64,000 nt of DNA from Eutypa lata (taxonomy: Eukaryota > Ascomycota > Sordariomycetes > Xylariales > Diatrypaceae): NCBI GenBank assembly GCA_022661535.1, contig JAKULF010000003.1, positions 4,650,001 through 4,714,000 of the forward strand, read 5' to 3'. Positions 9,684 through 19,350 of the stretch are shown here, piece after piece. The position numbers were made by a program, and so were the translations under genes. Each line of letters begins with the position of its first letter. Position 1 is the first letter of the stretch. The notes under the pieces were generated by a model. That model saw nothing but the letters and a program-made list of their open reading frames with translations, was not told the DNA's origin and did not search any database.

Positions 9684-11713
9684 AAAGCGAGTTTCTACTG
9701 ACTAAAAAGATACTGGTAGCTCACATACATAAAGAGAGACTCTGCTAGCATTATCAGGCGTTCGGAGACCACCACCATAGGGGGTTGAGCATTTGGTTAG
9801 TATGTCATCGGATCTAGTTGTACCTTGTACGATGAGACACGGCAGACATGGGTCATGTAGACTTATTCTTGTCGCATCCTGAGGAGCCGGTGGTTTGATA
9901 TATTTTGGAATCGCTCACGCATGCCGTTTTTCGAGACATTTTACACTACATAGATATTATGTATGTATATCAGATCTAATTACGCTTTACAGATGACCAA
10001 CAAATATAGAATCAACAAGCTTCAAGTTATCAAATGCGCCTTGAGTAAACTTGGGTAACTTCCCGACTCCTCAACAAGAGGAGGCGGTTTTACACCCCCA
10101 TGTGCTTATGATGTAAGATCGCCGTCGCAGTTGACGTTATTGCGCGACATTCTGGAAATGGCGTTCCAACTTCCGCATAACTACCTACTATGTACTATGT
10201 ACTTCAAACGGCTAATGAAATAGAATCGGATATTGTCATATCTGGGGGATTGGCAAGTGGGAGTGTGAGAGGTGGAACTTCATGCAGGTACCAAGAAAAT
10301 CTTACCCACATAATTGCATGGCGTCAGGGTGTCCCCGAGATTGCCATTGTCGCTCTGCAGGGGTTTTTGATTGCATTGGAAGATTTCGTGGCAACCCACA
10401 TACCAAGATGAGATTCTGTAGCATCTCTGATGTATCATGTGATGCTCGATTGCCTCCCTCTTCTTGTGTATGTACGCACCCGTCGTGATCCGGCAGTCTT
10501 TTATCATTACTATAACTAGCCATGTACCTATATTTTCACCATTCCATTACGAGTTTCTGCGCCGCAGGTGATGTAGTTAAAGTTAGCCATCCCGTCAAAT
10601 CATCGAAGGTTTATTGGTCCAAGGTTCGACCCCAACGCCAACTTGATCCTGTTCGGTCTAGGTTCGCTGAATGGAACGGATCTAGACATGCTTGGCGATT
10701 CTGGCGTTTAGGACTCGTCACAAAATGACATAAACCAGCAAACCCTCCAGAAAAGGAAAAGCCCTTATGTACGTACATGCGTACGTCGTATGTAGTAGGT
10801 AGCAAGTAATATCGCTAGAACCAAAGTTAATAACTTCCAATTGTTCGAGCCAACTGACCTTGGAATCTGGATTTTGCAGCGCGCGGCGAACTCAAGCCCA
10901 TCTATACCTATACAGTACTAGCAGTTGCCTTGGATAGGGGTCTAAACTGAATCAAGGCATTTTCTCCTGGCTGTGATGTGAATTTAGCGCCATCCGTAAG
11001 AAAGTTCCAATCTGTAAGGAGTTAGGATGAACAGGATTCATTGGCCAATTTCAGAATATCATCGCAATTATTGCATATAAGCGCATATAAACTTTCAGCC
11101 TGCGTTCCTGCCTTGGCCCTATCCATGGTGGATGACTCCACAGCGGACTGTCAGAGGCGCCGCTCCTCCTTTCCCTCATATCCGTCTCGGTTTTGTGTGT
11201 CCGTCCCGTCAGTCAGTCTGTCTGCCTGTCTGCCTGCCTGCCTGGTTAAATCTTCCGCGTCCCTCTCGACTCCTCACCCCAAGTCATTCATTCGATTTAA
11301 TTATTCGTCGTTCATTACGAAAACCCGCGCATCTCATCGTCGTCCTCGCTTTCTTCCTAATATAATTCTAATAATATCGCTGATATCTCTGGTAAGTTAC
11401 ACCCATATAAGTACATGTACCTCGAACATATCCCTCTGTCTGTAGGAATTTGCGACGCGCTCATTACATCGAGATCGCCCAATTCATGGCGCAGAATGGC
11501 AAGGTTGCCATTGGGATATTGGTTTCAAGTCATATCGCATATGTCATACAGAAACATCATAGATATACTTCTCACATCCCGTCTACCCGCATTTGTTCCC
11601 GCCTCAAGTGTTTTTAGGCTACATGAATCCGAAATATACTGACCATCCTACTTTATATCCATAGCTCTTCTCGACTTTCTTTATACGACCGAGATCCAAC
11701 ATAATCTACCAAA
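9684..11713. other. Two-kb intergenic region with a possible 5' UTR intron and a small Cys-rich frame
   Basis: No conserved gene is recognised. At 10282-10488 (+) a 68-codon ATG frame encodes nine Cys residues but has no signal peptide, and several overlapping frames are also open, so it may be chance. The 3' part is the leader of the GPI-protein gene at 11714. It contains a TCTG/CCTG-rich tract near 11210-11245 and a likely 5' UTR intron from GTAAGT at 11392 to ATAG at 11661-11664. Confidence 0.4.
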
Positions 11714-12515
11714 ATGAAGTTCATCGTCTCATCCCTCGTCTTGGCTGGCATGGCCTACGCCAAGGTTGCCCTCACCAACAGCGACTTTAGCGATATTGAA
11801 GCTGGCTCGCCTTTCGAGATCACCTGGGCCGATGCTGTGGGCCCTGTTACTATCACCCTGAAGTCTGGTCCTTCAGACAACCTCGCGGATGTCGCTCAGA
11901 TTACTTGTGGGTTCTATCTCGATCTACCCAATATCATGATCAGTTCGCTAATCAGCGCACAGCCGGCCAAACTGGCGAGAGCTTCTCTTGGACTCCCTCA
12001 GCCAGCCTGGACCCAAGCGCCCAGTACGCATTGGAGATCAGCGATGGCACCGATATCAACTACAGCGAGCAGTTCGCTGTCGAGGGTGGTTCCGCTTCGC
12101 CTAGCAGCTCAAGCGCCGTTTCCACCGTGAGCTCGACCTCGGCTGTGTCAACCACTGCCTCCACTGCCTCCACTGCCTCCACTGCTTCGTCTACGGCCTC
12201 GTCTACTGCCTCGTCCACCGCCACCGCGTCTTCCACCTCTGCGACGTCGTCATCCGAGACTGCCTCCACTAGCAGTGCCGCGTCTACTAGCTCCGTAACC
12301 TCATCCGCTAGCCTCAGTTAGTCTTCTCTCGTATGCCAATGAACTGCTGACATGCTAACATTCTATCCCTAGCGCGATCCGTCACCTCTGCCGTCAGGAC
12401 TTCTACCGGTGAGCCAGAGGCGACTACCGTCCCGGGCACCAATAGTGCTCAGGGCATGGTTGCCCCTCTGGTTGCTCCCTTCCTGATGGTCGTCGGCGCT
12501 GCTGCGCTCTTCTAA
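11714..12515 (+). CDS. GPI-anchored, Ser/Thr-rich cell-wall protein with Kre9/Knh1-like N-terminal domain
   Basis: Three exons, 11714-11906, 11963-12316 and 12373-12515, 229 aa. The joins restore QITSGQTGESFSW, typical of the Kre9/Knh1 N-terminal beta-sandwich family. A signal peptide (residues 1-16, cut after AYA) is followed by that domain with the usual FEITW motif. Next comes a long Ser/Thr/Ala region built from TAS and STAS repeats, certain to be O-mannosylated if secreted. The C-terminus is a GPI signal: small residues around GTNSAQ, then a hydrophobic tail ending in ALF. By family the protein sits on the plasma membrane or in the wall and may be linked to beta-1,6-glucan biology; a precise role is unknown. 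A second protein of the same design lies at 52601-53470. Confidence 0.88.
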
Positions 12516-13637
12516 GCGCCGCTCCCCTGAACACATCGTCTCACCACTAATTCTTCGGCGATCCGGTGTATCCGACATTATATATACATGATATTGCAGC
12601 AAAGCTTAAAGCGGATGTAGGATTAAAATGTACAACATATAAATGCGGGTGCATTGGATATCAGGCAACTAGTTACTTATAATGAACAACCATTTAAACC
12701 ATTTAAAGGGCAACGTTGTGGGCTTCCTACGATCTCCACTAGCAGAACCCTATGAATGACTGTCGATTTTATGTATCTGCGGAATGCCGTCGTGAAATTT
12801 CAAGCATGCCCTATATCTCTAATACGGTATATGGAAAGGGGGGGGGTCTAGTGAGCTTCGTGTAGTTGTTGCTTTCCTGTTTGACTCACCGATTGTTTTT
12901 GGGTAAGAAATCCTGTAAGTACTATGATGTTTCACTGGGATTGTCTATCTACCCAAGTAGACAATAATGAGATACAAATTGAATACCGAGAGGGGCCATC
13001 TTGAAATTCTAACGGATTGAGTACCTACATAGCTAGGAAAGCAGTAAACACATACCCGCAGGTTTCAATAGTCGCAGCGATAAACGTATCCCTATAGCTA
13101 ATCATTAACAACACTGTCTGGCTGCCACTTTCCAAGGCTCATTATGCGTTGGTAATAATCTGTCTGGCGCCTTGTCTAGCGCATACATGTTCGAGAGCAA
13201 GAGGAGCCGCTTGAAAACCCGGAGGCTGGCTACATCCCCCATCTATACCGAGCCTACATACCTTCACATTAGGTGCATATCCTAGTCTTCCATGGTACTA
13301 CCTGGCACTATGTCTAACGCTGCCGACTAGGGAAAGTATGAGCTGGCTGGTTACTTCTTGAGAGGCCGTTCCTGCGACGATCTCTATGGAATTGTCGCCG
13401 AGTACGCCGGTGGCTCAAACTTTCATCTTCGCGAGACCGATCATTATCCTTATGATATGGTCATACAATAGAGTCGAGGGGCTTAAGCGGACAGGTCGAA
13501 CTGGAATATAACATGATCATCGTGGAAAGACGTAGGCAGGTAGAAATTTACGACAACACATCGGTCTTCCCTTCCACCTTGGTGTATGTAGATGAGATTG
13601 CGGATTATAAATTTTTTTTTTTTCATTTTTAATTCAC
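12516..13637. other. Intergenic, one stray open frame
   Basis: This lies between a (+) and a (-) gene, so it holds two 3' ends. At about 13331-13471 (+) an open frame of 46 codons without ATG follows a CTAAC...GACTAG splice-acceptor-like sequence and reads GKYELAGYFLRGRS and on. It could be a terminal exon or a relic, but I found no in-phase upstream exon. A T/A run sits at 13610-13630, next to the 3' end of the methyltransferase gene. Confidence 0.35.
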
Positions 13638-14834
13638 CTAAGGAAGTCGGCAACGGACAACACCCCGTCTAACCCCTTCAGTCTCTTCCCAGACCTGCTC
13701 GGTGATGGCACCCAGCTCGTTGGCCTTGGCGACGAAATCGTCCAACGAACCGCCCACGCCGAAATACAGCTTCTTGGCACCCACGAAGGCCTCGGCGGAA
13801 TCGCCACGCGCTTTGTCGTCCTCTAGTAGGGCAAACAAGGTTTGTGCGAAGGCGCCAAGGGCGAATGGAGAGTAGATGGTCTCGGCCCCGATAATCACCG
13901 TAGCTTGATTCGCTCCGATCCCGGGTCCGGGTCCGGTCCTGGTCTCATCGGCGGCAGCAGTCACGAGGCTCACGAACTCGGGAGACCACGCGCCGGAGAA
14001 GAAACGGAGAGCGATCTTCCGCGACGACAGGAAGGTCGTAAAGGCCTCGAGTACTTCTGGCGTAAGATCGAGCTCGTCGCCCTCCGAGGAGAATGCGTCT
14101 TTCAGCAAGTCCGACGGCCCCGGGTGCTTCTGCTGCTGTTGATGGAGCGCCCAGCTCAGGATGAAGTTGGGCAGGGTCACGAGCTGCAGGACAGTGGGGT
14201 TGTAGTCGGCCAGGACGAACGAGAGCCAAGGGTAAGGGGAGTCGTCGCCATCGCCCCCTCCAGCAGCCCTCGCATCGAGGGCCCATTGAAACAGCGCCAG
14301 CGACGGGAGACCCGTGCCGCAACCCAGCTCAATCACCCGCGTGCTATGGTCCCGCGCGGAAAGCAGCCCCCTGGAGGACCGTCGGAGGACCTTGACCAGG
14401 TCGACGCTGCTCTCCCAGGACTTGAACCCGCCCTCGTAGATGCCCGTCCTCACGTCGTGGGTGCCCAGCCCCGGCTCCAGCTCCCCGCCGTCGCCACCGC
14501 GGCTATCATCCTCCGCCATCAACTGGACCCGGACATCCCATAGCTCCCTGCGCGGGAGCCTTATCCTCTCGCCCTCGCCCTCGCCCTCGCCCTCGCCCTC
14601 GATGTCGAGGTCGACGTCTAGGGTGCCGTAGGCGACCTTGGAGGGTAGCTCTGAGAGCATCTGCGCCAGGTCGTGACTAGCGGCGGGCAGCAACGGCTTG
14701 CCTGCTACGGGAAATGCACTGTTTGTGGAGACTGGCTGTGCCGGGGCCGCTGTTAGCGTTTCCTGCTGCTGCTGCTGCTCATCGTCTACGTCTATGTCTT
14801 CTCCGGAAAAGGAGAAGGAGAATTGTCCCGACAT
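13638..14834 (-). CDS. HPM1: Protein-histidine N-methyltransferase (METTL18/HPM1 family)
   Basis: Intronless, 398 aa. The family hallmark GIYEGGFKSWESSVDLV precedes a class I SAM-binding motif, VIELGCGTGLPSLALF. Further on, LADYNPTVLQLVTLPNFIL is the acidic-loop and substrate region of the seven-beta-strand fold. In yeast and human this enzyme methylates one His of ribosomal protein Rpl3/uL3 and influences ribosome assembly and translation speed. The N-terminal 100 residues are poorly ordered, with a Gln run and an EGEGEG block encoded by a CCTCGC-type repeat at about 14570-14600. An extremely regular GGCAA repeat lies only 38 nt upstream of the ATG and would fall in the promoter or 5' UTR. 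Confidence 0.9.
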   Translation of the reverse strand: MSGQFSFSFSGEDIDVDDEQQQQQETLTAAPAQPVSTNSAFPVAGKPLLPAASHDLAQMLSELPSKVAYGTLDVDLDIEGEGEGEGEGERIRLPRRELWDVRVQLMAEDDSRGGDGGELEPGLGTHDVRTGIYEGGFKSWESSVDLVKVLRRSSRGLLSARDHSTRVIELGCGTGLPSLALFQWALDARAAGGGDGDDSPYPWLSFVLADYNPTVLQLVTLPNFILSWALHQQQQKHPGPSDLLKDAFSSEGDELDLTPEVLEAFTTFLSSRKIALRFFSGAWSPEFVSLVTAAADETRTGPGPGIGANQATVIIGAETIYSPFALGAFAQTLFALLEDDKARGDSAEAFVGAKKLYFGVGGSLDDFVAKANELGAITEQVWEETEGVRRGVVRCRLP

Positions 14835-16420
14835 GTTTGGCTAACTTTGGCCCGCCGCCACAGGGTTTGGGGGCAAGGCAAGGCAAGGCAAGGCAAGGCA
14901 AGGCAAGGCAAGGCAAGGCAAGGCAAGGCAAGGCAAGGGCGCAAGCGATCTGCTGATAGGATGGTGTCCGAGGTTCAAACAAAGTTCCACTTGCTGCAGC
15001 TTCGACGGATAACGCCGTGGAACATGATTAATGTACGAAGTACTGCAAGGAAGGAAGGGTGCGCGAAGAGATCGGCAATTATCTAGAGCTACCTGGCTAC
15101 CAAGTATGTACATAGATAATCCTTGATAAAGTAGGTGCCTAACAGGTCTAGGTAGTCAGTGGAAAAGCGGATAATTGTCGGGAGTGTAATCTGGTAATTA
15201 ATCCTATGTCAAAGTATAAGTGTTAAAGATACTGTCCAGAGCGACGGAATACTCCCTGTCTAATGATACACCTTCTGCACAGCTGAACAGCAGCTGAAGT
15301 ATCCATATGTCTGCATTTGAACATGTGAGCATAAATTAGTAGGTATACATGATGATGATGATGGCGATGATCAGCAGCACAGTTTGCTTATCTGTCGATT
15401 CTGATTAGCTAAGCCAAGTGACTTATTTAGGTTTCGTGAAATCCTATGCGGCTCTAACAGTGAAGTACCTACCTACCTAATATGTATGTCACTTACTTTA
15501 TTTATACACGTCAGATTCTTCAGCCCACGAGCTTAAACTCGAGTTTCCTTAATGCGACTCAATCGCAGTTTCAGGCCGACTACAGACGCCTCTAGGTCAC
15601 ATGCATCGAGTTGTGATTCGCTAATGCACCCATACCCACCCGAATTCAGTAAAACGGTCCTGGGTGGAACCGTCGTCTGGTTGGCTGGAATACGATTTCA
15701 CAGCTTCACTTTCTCAGGGAAGCCAAGCTTCGACAAGTTCGCCATCTAAGAGCTTTCACACAATGCAATATGTGATTGGCTTGCTTGGATGGTCTCAATG
15801 GGGCAAAGGCTTTCACCCATTCATTGCTAGGATTCAGAGACAAAATGCAAATGTGGAAGCTACCTACCTACATATGAAACCAAGATAGAGTGAATCCCGT
15901 ATTAACGTTAGAGTGTGTCCCTTCTCTGCCTCTCTACAACATACGGGTGAGTTCCATGTTTTCTAAGGTATGTAACTACCTAAGCAGGTAGGGGACAATG
16001 ATTCCAAGGTTCCAACTGCTATGAATCATCTGCCATAAGGTATGGGGGCTGGTATGTACAATGCGGTCAATGCACTATGTACATATGATACCTAAGCAAG
16101 CAGGTATGTTTGTTACCAGGTCCTAGTCTCCATTCCTTCGAGCCATATATTTCGGCCATGGTAGGCCGGAATACGCTGCTTCCCCCGTATCGCCTTTGGT
16201 TGTAAACTGTAGCGAGACTCCTCGTTGGTTCTTTGCCTTCACCAATTTCAGCTGAGACTTGTCTCTCTTTACAACGCCTCTAATCACGCCTTTTCCACTC
16301 CTGGTAATTACCTCAGACAAAGTGTCCAATTACAGATATAAATAAGTCCAGAGTTATCCAACATCAGAAAATGACACAACTCGCGAGTCCTTCAGGTCCG
16401 GTTATCCTTTCCTCGTAGAT
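14835..16420. other. Divergent intergenic region
   Basis: This separates the methyltransferase (-) from the monooxygenase (+). Apart from the GGCAA repeat it holds a GATGATGATGATG tract near 15350 and several TACCTACCTA motifs. Frames at 15552-15888 and 16123-16329 look random. No supported gene. Confidence 0.5.
14872..14936 (+). repeat. (GGCAA)13 pentanucleotide microsatellite
   Basis: Thirteen perfect copies with no interruption, just upstream of the methyltransferase start codon (14834, minus strand), where the transcript-sense strand reads TTGCC. The unit is not a multiple of three, and all frames stay open through it, which produces shadow frames on both strands. Confidence 0.97.
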
Positions 16421-18561
16421 ATGACTGTTCTTAGAAAAGCCCCTCAAGCAGCGGGTCAATATATACACCATCTCGCCAGTGCTAACACTCATGTGTCGAC
16501 AGAAAAGGCCCCTTACGTGGTCAACGAGAAACCACTCGGCACGGCCAAGCATGTCAGAATCGTGGGCATCGGCGCCGGGGCGGGCGGGATTAACATGATT
16601 CGGACTCTACGGAAACATCTGACAGACTACGAACATGTATTCTACGAGAAGAACGACAAGGTTGGAGGGACTTGGTTCGAGAACCGCTATCCGGGGTGTA
16701 GATGCGACGTACCCAGCCACAACTACCAGTTCTCATGGCGGCCAAATCCAAAATGGTCCAACTTCTTCTCGACTGCCGAGGAGATAGAGCAGTATCTCAA
16801 CACTGTCTGCGAGGAAGGGCACATGCTGGATTCGATCAAGCTGCAGCATAAGGTTGTCGGTGCTTGGTGGGACGAGACTCGGGGCCTATGGGATCTCAGT
16901 GTCGTGAACCTGAAGACAGGAGAAGAATTCAGGGATGAAGCAAACTTCATTATCGACGGGTCCGGGATCCTTAAGTACGAATACGCCTAACCGGCACCCC
17001 CTTCGTTGGTGGAATTGGAACTAACATTGGGTCTCCAGTAACTGGAGGTGGCCCGATATTCCCAACATCAAGAGCTTTAAGGGGGACCTCGTACATACTG
17101 CGAACTGGCCCAAGGACTTTGACTATACCAACAAGACTGTGGCTATCATTGGAAACGGCTCTTCTGGTATTCAGCTCCTACCAACAATTCGGCCCGGTAA
17201 GTGTGCGCCCGCTATGAAAAGCAAGCCCCCCCCGTAATGAGAGATGACTAACGCCCATGACCTCTAGATGTCCAGAAACTTTATCATTTTGTCCGCACGC
17301 CTACGTGGGTCATTCCGCCTCGGATAATGACCATGAAAGTGATGGGAGGCCCGGCCAAGGCCATCCTCGACGAGATCGAACTGGACGAGAAGGAGAACTT
17401 CAGCCAGGCTCAGATCGAGAGATTCACGAACGACCCCGTCTTCTACCGAAAATTCGTGAAGGCCATCGAGCGAGATATCAGTGGGGCCTTTCCAATAGTG
17501 AGCCCTTCCAGTCTAGTACAATTAACACTCCAGCACCAGAGCACGGTGACTAACTGTCAGGTGCTAGCTCCTCAACGGCGGCCCGGTGCAAAAGTTCGCC
17601 CAGGCCAAGGCTACGGAGTACATGGCCGCGATGCTCGGCGGGGACGAGAAGCTATGCAAAACCCTGATACCGCAGTTCCCGCTAGGCACCCGCCGCATAA
17701 CACCCGCCCCGGGCTACCTGGAAGCTCTCAGAGCCCCCAACACGGAAGTCATCACAGAGGGTATAAGCAGCGTGGTGGCTGAGGGCATACAGCTGGAATC
17801 GGGCGAGATCATCAAGCTCGATGCCATCGTCTGCGCCACTGGGTTCGACAACACCTTTGTCCCGCGCTTCCCCATCGTAGGCAGATACGGCAACGTCCAG
17901 GACCGCATGCGGGCGGAGACCCCCAAAGGGTACATGTCGGTTGCGCTCCCCGGCGTGCCGAACTACTTTAGTAAGTTTTCGACTGGTTTCCATAACTTCC
18001 TTGCTTGCTTTTGCTAGCAATAAGACAAGATGGCGCACACGAGAGAGAGAGAGAGGAATGAATAGATCCCTAGTCAGTGCTGACCAAATCCAAACAGCCT
18101 CCCTAGGACCCAACGCCCCGATCGGGCACGGCAGCGTATTCACGCTGCTCGAGCACGTGGCGCGGTACGTGGCCCGCATGATCCGCAAGTGCCAGACGGA
18201 GGGGATCAGGGCGGCGGCCCCGTCGGACGCCGCCGTCGCCGACTACGCCGAGCACGTGGCGGCCTTCATGCCGCGCACGGCCTGGGCCGCCCCCGGCCGC
18301 TCGTGGTTCAAGGGCGGCAGGGAGGACGGCCCCGTCACGGCCCTCCACCCGGGGAGCCGCGTCCACTTCTTCCACATGCTCGAGCGCCCGCGCGGCGAGG
18401 ACTGGGACTTCACGTACGATTTTGTCGACGGTGGTGAGCGCGGGAGCGGGAACCGGTTCTTCTACCTAGGCAATGGATTCTCCACCCGCGAGCTGGTAGG
18501 TCCCGATACGTTCGACTCTACGTGGTATCTGGATGAGGAGGAGGCCGAGAAACTGTCGTGA
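16421..18561 (+). CDS. FAD-dependent Baeyer-Villiger monooxygenase
   Basis: Five exons, 16421-16974, 17039-17196, 17268-17497, 17568-17970 and 18098-18561, 602 aa. Each join restores family-typical text, for example ILNNWRWPDIP and LPTIRPDVQKL. There is an FAD-binding GIGAGAGG at residues 49-56 and an NADPH-binding GNGSSG at about 223-228. Between them is the type I BVMO fingerprint F-x-G-x3-H-x3-W-P (FKGDLVHTANWP, about 198-209). Downstream, VCATGFDNTFVPRFPI and GPNAPIGHGS are also typical. The enzyme should insert an oxygen next to a ketone to give an ester or lactone, using NADPH and O2; the substrate cannot be read from sequence. No polyketide synthase, terpene cyclase or P450 is next to it in this window, so it is not evidently part of a metabolite cluster. 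There is no signal peptide, so it is probably cytosolic. Confidence 0.9.
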
Positions 18562-19350
18562 TTGGGGATTTTTCTTTTTATGAATTTCTTTTCTTTTCTA
18601 ATTCGCGGTACGCATCGATGACGGCGTCGGACCCTATGCGGTGCGGTGCGGTGTCGTGCGGTGAGATGAGTGTTCAGTACCGTTGGCGTTGCTGACTACA
18701 TGGAGCTGTGGCTGGAAACTCTTGGGGGAATGTAGCTACCAACCTACCTAGGTACCTAAGGTGAATAGCTAGGTAGCTAAACCGGAATGACAATGTTCCT
18801 GTACTATAGAGACTTACGAATAAATGAATGAATACATGAATGGGTGGCTCCCAATATTCAGTAAACTAGATATTGATTAATACGAGTCTGTGATATTTTA
18901 TGGACATCATCAAGATGGTCGTAGGAATCTGTGAGTAGTTCGTCCAGTACGATACAACCGTTATATCCCATTTGGGCACCTCGAACGATAGCCTTCACGA
19001 CAGAGCTGGTGAATTCCCGTGCGCGGTGGTAGAGGGGTGTGTTCGCGGTGAAAATAGAAGAACTTGAAATGGTATTGGTAGAGCGTGCTACACGTTACAA
19101 GGTAACTAGACCCAACAACAACCCCTTTCCCCTTTGGAGCAAGATCTCACCCATGTCAAGTTGCCTACGTCGAGCACCACGCACCACATAAAAGTAAAAA
19201 TGCGAACCGGGAAAGGTACGGAATGAATATATTGCCTCATTGATGAATGCACATATCTCAACATTCTTTACTCTTCTAACGGGCGCCCTAAATTAAGTTA
19301 GATAGGTAAACTGACCTACCCTCCCCCCCCCTTTCAAATAACCACCACCT
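18562..19350. other. Convergent 3' ends, no gene seen
   Basis: Holds the 3' UTRs of two convergent genes. There is a GCGGT-rich stretch at about 18635-18662 and a CCTACCTAGGTACCTAAGG tract near 18745. A C run at 19322-19332 sits just beyond the helicase stop codon. Confidence 0.5.

Noticed and set aside
10620..10640. B-box-like GGTTCGACCCC
   Set aside because: The T-stem does not pair and no A-box or acceptor stem fits upstream.
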